Positions 1 through 8,330 of a stretch of 41,326 nucleotides of DNA are shown here, one piece after another. Source of the DNA: an uncultured Verrucomicrobiota bacterium (GTDB lineage: Bacteria; Verrucomicrobiota; Verrucomicrobiia; Limisphaerales; UBA9464); the NCBI GenBank assembly GCA_903880005.1, contig CAIRNV010000268.1, forward strand, positions 1 to 41,326, read 5' to 3'. Position 1 is the first letter of the stretch. The number at the start of each line of letters is the position of its first letter. The translations under genes and the position numbers were made by a program. The notes beneath the pieces were generated by a model. That model was not told the origin of the DNA and did not search any database. It saw only the letters and a program-made list of their open reading frames with translations.

Positions 1-114
1 AAGCCGAGGAGTGAGCGAGGCGCGGGCCGGTACGAGGCCCGTAACGAGCGAACGACGAAGGATTTGCGCAAGCAGATCGAGCAAGCACGACCGATCCAAC
101 TGAATCGTTACGGC
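1..114 (+). repeat. 165-bp palindromic element, copy A (cut by window edge)
   Basis: This is the right part of a dispersed 165-bp element. I define plus orientation as starting GCCGGAACGATTCAGTTGG and continuing GAGGGAAGTG, and ending with the inverted repeat of that terminus. Copy A contains the central hairpin (CGGGCC, loop, GGCCCG) and the right terminus. Over the shared stretch it differs from copy G at the far end of the window at only about two positions. The left end lies outside the window. Confidence 0.93.
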
Positions 115-117
115 TAA

Positions 118-282
118 GCCGGAACGATTCAGTTGGGAGGGAAGTGATTGCGCCGCAGATTCTTTTGCAAGACGAGGAGTGAGCGAGGCGCGGGCCGGTC
201 CGAGGCCCGTAACGAGCGAAGGACGAAGCTCTTGCGAAAGAAGATCAAGCAAGCACGACCATTCCAACTGAAACGTTCCGGC
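118..282 (+). repeat. 165-bp palindromic element, copy B
   Basis: Full-length copy with both termini: GCCGGAACGATTCAGTTGG at the left and the near-perfect inverted repeat ending CGTTCCGGC at the right. It follows copy A head to tail with only TAA between them, so the junction reads GGCTAAGCC. It is more diverged than copy A in the right half. The gap from 283 to 404 before the PEP-CTERM gene shows no other gene or clear promoter. Confidence 0.93.
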
Positions 283-404
283 TAAGCAACCCCCGGGCCT
301 CGTCGATGGCCTGAAAAAAGGTTCCGCGCAGGCAAAAATCCATTGACCTCGGGGATTCAGCACGGTGAGAACAAGGGGTGACGGTTTCGACAAGGATTCA
401 AGCC

Positions 405-1472
405 ATGAAGTCATCCCCCCTCAAGCGTTGGAGCCCCCTCCTTCTCCCCGTCCTATTGCCGGGTGCGATGCTCGGCCAGTCCAACATCAGCCTCACCCTC
501 TCGCCGTTGACCAGCTTCGGAGGAGGTGACGGTTGGCTCGCCCCGGGCGAGGGGGGGTACGCCTTTCTCGGCACGTCCAACAACGAGCGCGGCTTCGCGT
601 TTGGCAATGGCCAACTTTACCTGGTCTCGCGCGCTGGCGGCGTGAACGTCCGCATCCTGAACGCCGCCACGGGCGCCGACCTCGGCGGCCTCAACACCTC
701 GGGCATCACCGGCGGAACCTTCGCCCTCAACATGGTGGGCGTTGCGGGAGACGGGGCCATCTACGCAGGCAACCTCACGACGTCGGCCAGCTCCCCGTTC
801 AAGGTCTATCGATGGGACTCCGACGGCGCCACGCCCACCGTCGCCTACAACGTCAACCCCGGCCTCCCTCGCATCGGTGATTCCTTCGCCGTCATCGGGT
901 CCGGGGCATCCACCGTCATCGCGGCCAGCGGCAGCGGATCATCCGGGTTTGCCACGTTCTCCAATGGCGAGGCCGCAGCCGTCAGCGTCCCGGGAACCGC
1001 CTCGGGCGACTTCCGCCTTGGACTCACCTTTGTCGATGCCAACACCGTCGTCGGCACCCAAGGCGGATCGTGGCGCATCGCCCAGTTCACGGGTTCGTCC
1101 GGGACGCTGGCCCTCACCACGCCCACATCCTCCACCAGCGAACGTCTCCTGGCTTACAACGTCGTCGGGGGCGTCCCCCTCTTGGCCACCGCCGACACGG
1201 TTTCGTCCCTCGTCCGCGTGTATGACGTGACCAACCCAGGCTCACCCATTCTTCTCGACGACGAGAAGACTGTTTCCGGCACACTTACCGGCAATGGAAA
1301 CGGCACCGGTGCCGTGGCTTGGGGGACCCTGCCAGACGGTTCGCCCGTGCTCTACGCCATGAGTTCCAACCAAGGAATCCAAGCGTTCGCGGTCACCGTG
1401 GTCCCGGAGCCCACCACCTACGTGCTCTTGGCGTTGGGACTCGGTTCGCTGTGGCTTTACCGCCGCCGCTAG
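405..1472 (+). CDS. PEP-CTERM sorting-domain surface protein
   Basis: A 355-residue secreted protein of unknown function. The N-terminus (MKSSPLKRW, then a hydrophobic LLLPVLLPGAMLG stretch) looks like a signal peptide. The body is Gly/Ser/Thr-rich and may form a beta-propeller-like repeat domain, but I recognise no catalytic motif. The C-terminus is a textbook PEP-CTERM tag: VPEP, a hydrophobic helix and a terminal RRR cluster. Exosortases cleave such tags during export, and an exosortase is encoded at 27313. I chose ATG 405 because AAGGA lies eight bases upstream; GTG 378 in the same frame would add nine residues ahead of the signal peptide. The gene converges on the membrane-protein gene at 1489 with a 16-base gap. 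Confidence 0.88.
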   Translation: MKSSPLKRWSPLLLPVLLPGAMLGQSNISLTLSPLTSFGGGDGWLAPGEGGYAFLGTSNNERGFAFGNGQLYLVSRAGGVNVRILNAATGADLGGLNTSGITGGTFALNMVGVAGDGAIYAGNLTTSASSPFKVYRWDSDGATPTVAYNVNPGLPRIGDSFAVIGSGASTVIAASGSGSSGFATFSNGEAAAVSVPGTASGDFRLGLTFVDANTVVGTQGGSWRIAQFTGSSGTLALTTPTSSTSERLLAYNVVGGVPLLATADTVSSLVRVYDVTNPGSPILLDDEKTVSGTLTGNGNGTGAVAWGTLPDGSPVLYAMSSNQGIQAFAVTVVPEPTTYVLLALGLGSLWLYRRR

Positions 1473-1488
1473 CCCACTCAACCGCCCC

Positions 1489-2958
1489 TCACTTGGCAGC
1501 GCCCCGGCCCTGCAACGACCGGTCGGCCTCCGCCAACGCCTTGACATGCCGGAGCACCCGGCCATGGATCGCGTGGATGATCCGGTCGGACCACCACCTC
1601 CAGTAAACGTCCGGCCACAGCCCGTGCTCGTACCAAGTGGTGCCTTGCAACCGCGTCCGGCCTCCCGGCAGGGGCTCCAGCAGGAACTCTCCCGCACGTG
1701 ACTGGAAGTGCCCCTCCAAGTGCGGGGGATGTATCGCGCGATACGGCGTCCATTCCTGCATCGGCTCCGGATTCGACTCCACGCGGAACGCCAGGCGACG
1801 CGGCTCGTCCCACGCCGTGATGGGCTCCACGAAGGGCCCGGTCGAAAAATGGCATTCACGTACCGCGCCCACGCCGACGCCGTGCATCTCCGCCCGAACC
1901 GGGTACGCCAACCCAATCCGGAACATCCACTCGGTCGGGGCCGGTAGCTCCGAGAACGTCACCACGTGCCGCCAAACCAAGGAAGGCGGCGCGTCCACCT
2001 CGAGCACCGTCCGAACCGGCCTCACGGGCGACGGTGGCGGCAGCCACCGCTCCAGCCCCATGCTTAGGGGAATCAATGCCATCGCCAGCGCCGGCGGGCC
2101 CGATCCCACCTTCGTGCCCGCCACCGACCTGCGGATCGCCCACGCCGTCATCGCGCCCACCGTGCCCATCGCCGCCGCCAACGGCGCGGCCATGACCAGG
2201 CAAACCACGCCCTCCAGTGCCATCGCCAGCAGCAATGCCCCGCCCGCCGCCAAGGAAGCCCATGTGACCCAAATGCACTGCATCAAGGACACCTCACGTC
2301 GCCACGTATACGCCCACGTGGCGACAAACCCGATCAGGTAGGGCGACCCCACGAACAACGCCCATCCATACGTCTTCAGCCATTGCACCCCGACGACCAC
2401 CAACCCGGCCGCCAGTGCCGCGCCCACCAACACCGCCAACGCCGCCGCCGCGCGGCCGGTCATCCCCGACCGGATCGCCCGCGCCCCCGGCCGCTTCCCA
2501 TCACCCCCGGCCGCCCCTCGCGCCGGCAAGGCGCACAGCAACGCGAAAAAGACCAGCTTCAGCACCGGCACCACGAACAGCATCACCCACCACCCGGACA
2601 TCCGCGCCGATCGCAACCGGGCCAGCGTCAGCATCACGCCGACGTAAAGGAAAGGCAGGGAACAGGCCAGCAGCATGCCCAGAAGGCCGGGATCCCATCC
2701 GTCAGGCATGCCCTGCCACAGGTACCATCGCGTCAGCTTCCCCGCCTGGTCCCACCAGTTCCACTTCCCCTCCATCCAGCCCAGCAACACACGGTCCAGG
2801 TTCCACTTCAACGCCGCCAAGCCCGCTCCCCACCACGCAAATCGCGCCCGGCCCATCTCGCCGCGCCCCCGAAGCAGGTCTTTCCAACCCGATTCCAGTG
2901 GCCCTGTGTCGCCTGCTGCCTGGTCGCGGGGCCCGCCCGCATCCATGGGAGTGCTCAT
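1489..2958 (-). CDS. DUF805-like / SRPBCC two-part membrane protein
   Basis: A 489-residue protein with an unusual build. The first half has several hydrophobic segments; its start (GRARFAWW, then helices) resembles DUF805-type small membrane proteins. The last 170 or so residues, from about RTVLEVDAPPSLVWRHVVTF, look like a SRPBCC/polyketide-cyclase-type ligand-binding domain, with the family's typical opening in which a substrate-facing residue follows VW. It ends in a charged tail. Its start codon overlaps the stop of the upstream DCC gene by four bases, so the two are probably translationally coupled. The function is unknown; a role in membrane or envelope lipid handling is only a guess. 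Domain names come from recalled patterns, not a search. Confidence 0.7.
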   Translation of the reverse strand: MSTPMDAGGPRDQAAGDTGPLESGWKDLLRGRGEMGRARFAWWGAGLAALKWNLDRVLLGWMEGKWNWWDQAGKLTRWYLWQGMPDGWDPGLLGMLLACSLPFLYVGVMLTLARLRSARMSGWWVMLFVVPVLKLVFFALLCALPARGAAGGDGKRPGARAIRSGMTGRAAAALAVLVGAALAAGLVVVGVQWLKTYGWALFVGSPYLIGFVATWAYTWRREVSLMQCIWVTWASLAAGGALLLAMALEGVVCLVMAAPLAAAMGTVGAMTAWAIRRSVAGTKVGSGPPALAMALIPLSMGLERWLPPPSPVRPVRTVLEVDAPPSLVWRHVVTFSELPAPTEWMFRIGLAYPVRAEMHGVGVGAVRECHFSTGPFVEPITAWDEPRRLAFRVESNPEPMQEWTPYRAIHPPHLEGHFQSRAGEFLLEPLPGGRTRLQGTTWYEHGLWPDVYWRWWSDRIIHAIHGRVLRHVKALAEADRSLQGRGAAK

Positions 2959-3410
2959 GGCGTCTCAAAGAAGGCCGCGTGCCCGCGGGTCGCCCGTCGC
3001 AACGGCACCTCGCACGCATCACCGAGGCAGTGACGGTTCCTCGCCAGCCATCGATACGCACGGTCCACAGCAGGTCGGACCCATCCCCGGCGTGCGAGCC
3101 ATGCCATGGGACGCATCCACCCCACCTGGCACGCAAGGAACAAGAGGGCGTCCGTGCCACCCATCACGCTCCCGTCACCCAGAGCCAGCTGGATTTCGCC
3201 CGGCAACTGGCCCGGCATCAACCCCAGCAGGTCGGACATGGCCTTGGCTTGCAACGGCACGAACCGGTAGCCGCGCCGCCCCAGTACCGGCCCCCATCGA
3301 CGCGCGAGCGTCGAGCAGACCGGGCAGGAGGCATCGTAACCCACCCATCCCAAGACGTGCCCCGCCCTGCCCGGGTCACCACCTGTTGCCCATGTCTCGA
3401 ACGTGCTCAT
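2955..3410 (-). CDS. DCC-family thiol-disulfide oxidoreductase-like protein (DUF393)
   Basis: A small 151-residue protein. Near its N-terminus it has the signature GYDASCPVC, with the two cysteines at residues 29 and 32, followed by ARRWGPVLGRRGYRFVPLQ. This is the DxxCxxC arrangement of the DCC/DUF393 family of small thioredoxin-like proteins, whose substrates are mostly unknown. It overlaps the regulator gene upstream by four bases and the DUF805-like/SRPBCC gene downstream by four bases, so the three form a tight operon. The DCC protein is therefore likely to act with the membrane protein, although no partner can be proved from sequence. Confidence 0.85.
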   Translation of the reverse strand: MSTFETWATGGDPGRAGHVLGWVGYDASCPVCSTLARRWGPVLGRRGYRFVPLQAKAMSDLLGLMPGQLPGEIQLALGDGSVMGGTDALLFLACQVGWMRPMAWLARRGWVRPAVDRAYRWLARNRHCLGDACEVPLRRATRGHAAFFETP

Positions 3411-3982
3411 GTCTTCCTCCTTGTCGTCTTCTCCGCCTCGGGCTGCGCCACGCCCAGCAGCTTCAGGGCCCGGTCTCCCATGGAGGCCAGCCGCGCGAGG
3501 GCCGACACCGGCAGGGCACGCAGGCGGTCAAACCACCCGGTCGTGGCCTCGAAGAAACCGAGAAGCTCTCGGAGCCGGGCCTCCAAGTGGGGATTGCGTT
3601 GCGGGGCGGACTCGGCCTCGTCGATGCACTCCCGGAGGACGGCGAGGGTGGGGTCCATCTCGCGGCGCTTGCGCTCGATGGCGATGGTGCGGAAAAGCTC
3701 CCAGGTGTCCTGCAAGCCCTCGAAGTGGTCGCGTCGGTCGCCCATGACATGGACGAGCCGGACGATGCCCCAGGCCTGGAGCTCGCGGAGGCTGGTGGAG
3801 ACGTTGGAACGCGCGACACCGAGGAGGGAGGCGATTTCCTCGGCATGGAGGGGGCGAGGGGCGACGAGAAGCAGGGCATGGACCTGGGCGACGGTGCGGT
3901 TGACGCCCCAGCGGGCACCCATCTCGCCCCAGTGCAGAACGAACCGCTGGTGCACCGCATCGAGACCCGTTTCAACGTTCAT
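3407..3982 (-). CDS. GbsR/MarR-family transcriptional regulator
   Basis: A 191-residue winged-helix regulator of the GbsR type. The segment around residues 30-95 holds the winged helix, including HAEEIASLLGVARSNVSTSL as the recognition region, followed by a charged region and a helical C-terminal part. Family members sense small molecules and repress nearby genes. It is the first gene of a three-gene operon whose downstream members overlap it by four bases each. A perfect inverted repeat straddles its start codon, which suggests autoregulation. No Shine-Dalgarno sequence is visible upstream of the ATG, so the transcript may be leaderless or the true start may lie further in. Confidence 0.85.
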   Translation of the reverse strand: MNVETGLDAVHQRFVLHWGEMGARWGVNRTVAQVHALLLVAPRPLHAEEIASLLGVARSNVSTSLRELQAWGIVRLVHVMGDRRDHFEGLQDTWELFRTIAIERKRREMDPTLAVLRECIDEAESAPQRNPHLEARLRELLGFFEATTGWFDRLRALPVSALARLASMGDRALKLLGVAQPEAEKTTRRKT

Positions 3983-4000
3983 TTCTGTATCTACAGAAAT
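3981..4000. promoter_or_regulatory. Perfect palindrome at the gbsR-type gene start (candidate operator)
   Basis: ATTTCTGTA, TC, TACAGAAAT: two nine-base arms with a two-base centre. Its edge overlaps the A and T of the regulator's ATG (complement 3980-3982). Winged-helix dimers of the MarR/GbsR type bind sites of this size and symmetry, so autorepression is the simplest reading. No other copy was noticed in the window. Confidence 0.65.
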
Positions 4001-4300
4001 TCACGCATGCACCGATGTCAAGCACGCCGGGACGGCCCTGATCCCCGCGTAAGGATTTTTTGAGTGCCCGGTTCTCGCCCTACGTGGCCCCGCCCAAGTT
4101 CGGACCCTGCCGGCTCTCTTCGCGTCTTGGCGTCTTCGCGTGATTCAACCTAAAAACGGCCGTTGGGGCGGGGATCAGCCACCCCCCCGTGGAGCCGAAG
4201 GCTCCGCCCGTGCCGTAGGCCGCGTGCCCTCACGCGGCGGCAAGGATGCCGCACCTCCGTGCGCCGGGGCAGGGGATCCGGACGGGCATGGGGGGAAACG
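4001..4300. other. Gene-free spacer with a short hairpin cluster
   Basis: No gene is recognised between the regulator and the TonB-dependent receptor. At 4118-4142 the sequence repeats CTTCGCGT/CTTGGCGT/CTTCGCGT in tandem. At 4191-4251 three small hairpins follow one another: GGAGCC-GAA-GGCTCC, CCGCGTG-CCCT-CACGCGG and CGGCA-AGGA-TGCCG. A related hairpin (GCCCG-TCG-CGGGC) occurs at 26268-26280 after the altronate dehydratase gene, so this may be a family of short intergenic repeats. Confidence 0.5.
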
Positions 4301-4334
4301 AAAAAGGCCGATCCCGCAGGTGGCAGGATCGGCC
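4301..4334 (-). terminator. Rho-independent terminator of the TonB-dependent receptor gene
   Basis: Read on the minus strand, GGCCGATCC pairs perfectly with GGATCGGCC (nine base pairs, 11-base loop), followed by TTTTT. It lies just downstream of the receptor's stop codon at 4353. Confidence 0.85.
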
Positions 4335-4352
4335 TTGTGAGGGGGGAGACGC

Positions 4353-7247
4353 CTAGAATTGGCGGCTCAATTGGACGAACCACTGGCGGCCGCGGATGTC
4401 GGTGAGGCGGCGGTCATAGCCGTCGCCGAAGGTGCTCTGGACCACCGGCGGGGCCTCGTCGAGGAGGTTGTTGATGCCGAAGGTGAAGTCGGCATCCACC
4501 TTGTGGATCTTGTAGGTCAGGCGCAGGTCGAACGTCTGGTAGGCTGGGACGTCGGACAAGGCGCCGGCGTTGTCCGGGTTGTTCGGGTCGAAGTCACCCG
4601 GCGAGATGCCGCCGTTGGTGTTCTCGCGGTAGCCGTCCGTGTAGTTCCAGGCGAACGCGAAGGTGTAGCGGTCGTACTGGTAGGAGAACGTGAGGTTGGA
4701 ACGCCACTCGGGGAATCCGGCATCCTCGAGGGCTGCGCCGGGGGCCCAGTACTTGCCGAGGTAATTCACCATCCCGGAGCCCGGGAAGTTCTCCTGCTGG
4801 AAGGTCAGGATGCGCGTGGCATTGCCATTGAGGCCGAAGGTGCCGACGTCGGTCTTGTACTCGTAGCCGAGTTGGACGTCGATGCCGTCGGTGGTGCGGG
4901 TGCCCGAGTTGATGGCGCCCACGTTGCGGACCTGGTAGAGGTCGCCGAGCGGGGTGAGCTCGACCTGGGAGCCGAGGGGGTTGGCCGCGCTGATGCCGGC
5001 GTTGGTACCGAACGGGTTGTTCGGGTTGGTGTCACCGCCGTTGGCGTACCATTGGTTGACGATGTACTGGGCGGAGGCGAAGGGGATGCCCGTTTGCTGG
5101 ATGCGGTAGTAGTTGGCCCCCGCCGTGAGGCCCTTGAGCTTGTCCGGGGCGGCCACGAAGCCGATGAGGAAGGTCTCGGAGTCGGTGGGCTTCAGCTTGG
5201 GGTTGCCGATGGTCAGGACGGCCTCCTCGGGCTGCTTGCGTTCCTTGGTGATGGGGTTGTAGAGCTCGGTGAAGTCCTGGCCCGGGAGCTGGTAGAGGGA
5301 ACCGAAGCCCGGGGCGATGTAGCCCTGGGCGTAGGAACCGCGGATGGTGAGCTGCTTGTCGATGGGCTGCCAACGGAAGTTGACGGCCGGCTTGTAGCCG
5401 GTGACGCCGACGTCCGAGAAGCTCTCGTAACGACCCGCCGTGGAAATGTTGAACGAGTGCACGAGCGGCACGTCCTGGTCCTTGCTCAGCACCGGGATGG
5501 ACACCTCGCCGAAGAACGAGTGGATGTCGCGCGAGGCGATGAGCGGTTGCACGACGTTGAAGGGGCGAATGAGGCCGTTCTGGATGGCGACATCGGGCTC
5601 GAAGGATCCCTTCACCTGGCGGTACTCGCCACCCACCGAGGCCTCGACCATGCCGGCCGGCAACTCGAAGACATTGCCGCCCACGTGGGCGTCGCCCAGG
5701 AAGATGCTGTCGGCCGAGTAGGAGTAGGCCGTGCCGGAGAGCGAGCTAAGGGTCGAGCCCGGCACGACGAGGGAGGAGCCCCCGATGGGGGTGTAGCCGA
5801 AGACGTTGAAGGCGTCGGCGGTGCCGTCGGCGAGCAACCGGTCGTAGTTGGCCCCCACGACGCCGCCGGTCTGACGTTCCACGACGGTGGCGCGGTCATA
5901 CATGAAGGCGGTCTCCCACTTCCACGAGGACTCGTTGATGCGGCCCTTCAGGCCGAAGACGTTGTGGAAGGTTTCGAAGTCGGTGAACGTCTGGCGCGGG
6001 CCGAACTCGACGGGGCGATAGCTGAAGCGCAAGGGGCCGGTGGCCTGGGCGCCGAAGACCTCCTTGTACCAGTAGTTGCTAGCCGGGAGCGTCTGGCCGG
6101 CGAGCGGCGAGGGCGCGAGCTGGTTGAAGGATTGGTTGCGGACGTAGTAGGCGTTGGCGAACACCTCGAGGTTTTCGCCGAAGATCTTGTGGTTGACCGA
6201 GGCATTGGCGTTGTAGCGCTCGTAGGGGCGGTACACCACCGTGTAGAAGCCGAACGGGAATCCGGCGTTTCCGCCGGGGAAGAGGACGGCATTGGGCCCG
6301 TACTGGACGGGCGAGTTGGGTCCGAGGATGCCGTTGAGGCGGGCTTCCTCGGCATTGCGTGCGGCGATGGCCTGCGAGGAGCTCATTCCCGCCGTGTTGA
6401 TGGTGGCAAGCGGGTTGAATCCAGCCGGGATTTGCGCGGCGTTGGTCAGGCCGGAGGCCGTGCCCGGGGTCACGTTGAGCCGCCAACGCAGGGCCGTGTT
6501 CCCGGCGCCGGGGCTCGGGTTGAAGAACAGGCCGGGGTTGGACGTGCCGGAGACGGCGTTGGGCAGCGGGCGCGAGCGCTCGCGGTCCACCGAGAACATC
6601 GAATTGGCGGCCGCGTAGTCGCCGGAGAAGACCACGGAGGTGTTCTCCGTCGAGGTTCCCCAGAGCATCTGGAACCTCCGCTGGCTGACGTCGGTGTCGA
6701 ACGTGTTGCCGTAGGTGGTGGAAATCCGGAAGCCGTTGAAGTTCTGGCGGAGGACGACGTTGACCACGCCGGCGACGGCGTCGTTGCCGTAAATCGGGGA
6801 GGCACCGTCATTGAGGACGTCGATGCGCTCGATGGCGGCCTCGGGGAGCAGGTTGAGGTCCTCGGTGGACACGCGGCGACCGTTGACCAGCACGAGGGTC
6901 GCGTTGGCCGGGAGGCCGCGCAGCGAGATGGTCGAGCTGCCGTCGCCGCCGTTGGCGAACGCCTCGTTCACGATGCCCGGTCCTGCCAATTGCGGGAGCT
7001 TCACGCGCAGCACGTCGCCCAAGGTCGGGAAGCCGGCGTTCATCGGGGTCGTCGTGTCCACCGCCGTGACCGACAACGCCCCCTCGACCTCGGCGGCCGA
7101 GAGGCGCGTGCCGGTGATCGGCTGGCGGGAGACGTTGGTGGACTCCTGGGCGATGGCCACCCCGGCGAGCAATTGCGCGCCAAGTCCGATCGTCAACATG
7201 CGCCGCGCGGAGTCCGCCCGACGAATCTGTTCAATGGTTAGGTTCAT
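4353..7247 (-). CDS. TonB-dependent outer-membrane receptor
   Basis: A 964-residue outer-membrane beta-barrel that would import a ligand (iron chelate, vitamin or glycan) using TonB energy. Residues 1-34 look like a signal peptide ending in AIAQ. A plug domain follows: TLGDVLRVKLPQL, then STISLRGLPANATLVLVNGRR, IERIDVLNDGASPIYGNDAV and AGVVNVVLRQ, all typical plug motifs. The rest is barrel strands rich in aromatic and Asn/Gly turns, ending in FVQLSRQF with the terminal Phe used for outer-membrane insertion. AAGGAA six bases before the ATG is a good ribosome site. No STN signalling domain and no clear TonB box are seen. The substrate cannot be told from sequence. The gene is monocistronic, with a terminator right after it. 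Confidence 0.93.
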   Translation of the reverse strand: MNLTIEQIRRADSARRMLTIGLGAQLLAGVAIAQESTNVSRQPITGTRLSAAEVEGALSVTAVDTTTPMNAGFPTLGDVLRVKLPQLAGPGIVNEAFANGGDGSSTISLRGLPANATLVLVNGRRVSTEDLNLLPEAAIERIDVLNDGASPIYGNDAVAGVVNVVLRQNFNGFRISTTYGNTFDTDVSQRRFQMLWGTSTENTSVVFSGDYAAANSMFSVDRERSRPLPNAVSGTSNPGLFFNPSPGAGNTALRWRLNVTPGTASGLTNAAQIPAGFNPLATINTAGMSSSQAIAARNAEEARLNGILGPNSPVQYGPNAVLFPGGNAGFPFGFYTVVYRPYERYNANASVNHKIFGENLEVFANAYYVRNQSFNQLAPSPLAGQTLPASNYWYKEVFGAQATGPLRFSYRPVEFGPRQTFTDFETFHNVFGLKGRINESSWKWETAFMYDRATVVERQTGGVVGANYDRLLADGTADAFNVFGYTPIGGSSLVVPGSTLSSLSGTAYSYSADSIFLGDAHVGGNVFELPAGMVEASVGGEYRQVKGSFEPDVAIQNGLIRPFNVVQPLIASRDIHSFFGEVSIPVLSKDQDVPLVHSFNISTAGRYESFSDVGVTGYKPAVNFRWQPIDKQLTIRGSYAQGYIAPGFGSLYQLPGQDFTELYNPITKERKQPEEAVLTIGNPKLKPTDSETFLIGFVAAPDKLKGLTAGANYYRIQQTGIPFASAQYIVNQWYANGGDTNPNNPFGTNAGISAANPLGSQVELTPLGDLYQVRNVGAINSGTRTTDGIDVQLGYEYKTDVGTFGLNGNATRILTFQQENFPGSGMVNYLGKYWAPGAALEDAGFPEWRSNLTFSYQYDRYTFAFAWNYTDGYRENTNGGISPGDFDPNNPDNAGALSDVPAYQTFDLRLTYKIHKVDADFTFGINNLLDEAPPVVQSTFGDGYDRRLTDIRGRQWFVQLSRQF

Positions 7248-7599
7248 GGTTCGTTCCTTGCTTGCTTCAATGTTGTTTCTGCTGTCGCGCTGCGACCCGT
7301 CCTTGGCAGGGCTTGCACCCCTTCTGCCTCATCGTCACGACGACATCCCCTGCGACCTTGCAAAGCGTAGGCCCGAGGGCCGACCCCCGGATGAAGGGCG
7401 GACGGCCATAACGGGATGCTCGCAAGGTCAGGACGCACCATGTGCGTGCTGAGGGCCAATGGAAACGGATACGCCGACGGAAAACCCTAATGAAGGCCGA
7501 GGCAAGAGGCTTTTTCGATTCCGGCAGACCCGGGCCAGCGGGACTTCGCCGCCGATTTGCAGCTTCCCCTTCGCCCGGTCGTTTCCCAACCTTCGCTCC
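7248..7599. other. Divergent intergenic region between the receptor and pyrF
   Basis: About 350 bases with no supported gene. It must hold promoters for the receptor (leftward) and pyrF (rightward). I see the receptor's AAGGAA ribosome site at 7254-7259 but no convincing -35/-10 pair and no riboswitch-like fold. An in-frame ATG at 7459 would lengthen PyrF by 47 residues of low-complexity sequence and is not favoured. Confidence 0.5.
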
Positions 7600-8328
7600 A
7601 TGCGCAACCCCGTCATCGTTGCCCTCGACATCGCGGATCCCGTCCGTGCGCTCGCCCTCGCGCGGGCCATCGGCCCCCATGTGGGCGCGGTCAAGGTGGG
7701 CAAGGAACTCTTCGTCAGCGCCGGGCCTGACATCGTCCGCTCGCTGCGCGCGGACGGCGTGGGCGTGTTCCTGGACCTCAAGTTCCATGACATCCCCAAC
7801 ACCGTCGCCAAGGCCGTCGCGGCCGCGACCCGGCTGGGTGTTCAAATGCTGACCCTCCATGCCTCCGGCGGGTCGGCCATGATGCGGGCCGCCGTGGCGA
7901 GCGCCGCCGAGGCCGCTGCCGCGTTGGGCCAGCCCGCGCCCTTGCTCTTGGGAGTCACCGTGCTGACGAGCCATGACGACGCCAGCCTTGCCGAGACAGG
8001 CGTGGCCGCGTCGGTGGACGCGCAAGTGGAGCACTTGGCTCGCCTCGCCGCCTCCGCTGGCATGCCTGGGCTGGTGTGTTCGCCTTTGGAACTTCCCAGG
8101 CTGCGCGCCTGCCTGCCCGCCGAGGTTCAATGGGTGACGCCGGGAATCCGCACGGGAAACGAGAAGGCCGACGACCAACGCCGGACGTTGAGCCCCCGGG
8201 AGGCGATGGCCGCCGGTGCCACGTGGCTGGTCGTGGGACGGCCCATCTACGCGGCCCCGGACCCCGTGGAGGCGGCGCGCGCGATCGCGGCCGACGCCTG
8301 CGCGGCCGTCCGGCCTGCCATGGGTTGA
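7600..8328 (+). CDS. pyrF: Orotidine 5'-phosphate decarboxylase
   Basis: A 242-residue TIM-barrel enzyme that makes UMP from OMP, the last step of de novo pyrimidine synthesis. Family landmarks are all present: VALDI near the N-terminus (first substrate Asp), VKVGKELF, the catalytic FLDLKFHDIPNT with the Asp-Lys-Asp network, LHASGG, VTVLTS, the WVTPGIR phosphate-binding strand and the final VGRPIY. I chose ATG 7600 because the MRNPVIVALD start matches the usual length of about 230-245 residues. It stands alone and converges on recJ. A degenerate copy of the palindromic element begins two bases after its stop codon. Confidence 0.95.
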   Translation: MRNPVIVALDIADPVRALALARAIGPHVGAVKVGKELFVSAGPDIVRSLRADGVGVFLDLKFHDIPNTVAKAVAAATRLGVQMLTLHASGGSAMMRAAVASAAEAAAALGQPAPLLLGVTVLTSHDDASLAETGVAASVDAQVEHLARLAASAGMPGLVCSPLELPRLRACLPAEVQWVTPGIRTGNEKADDQRRTLSPREAMAAGATWLVVGRPIYAAPDPVEAARAIAADACAAVRPAMG

Positions 8329-8330
8329 AA

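Noticed and set aside
4359-7241. A 960-residue open frame on the plus strand opposite the TonB-dependent receptor.
   Set aside because: It mirrors the real gene almost end to end, is extremely Val/Glu/Gly/Arg-rich and shows no family motif. This is expected from a GC-rich codon bias on the opposite strand.
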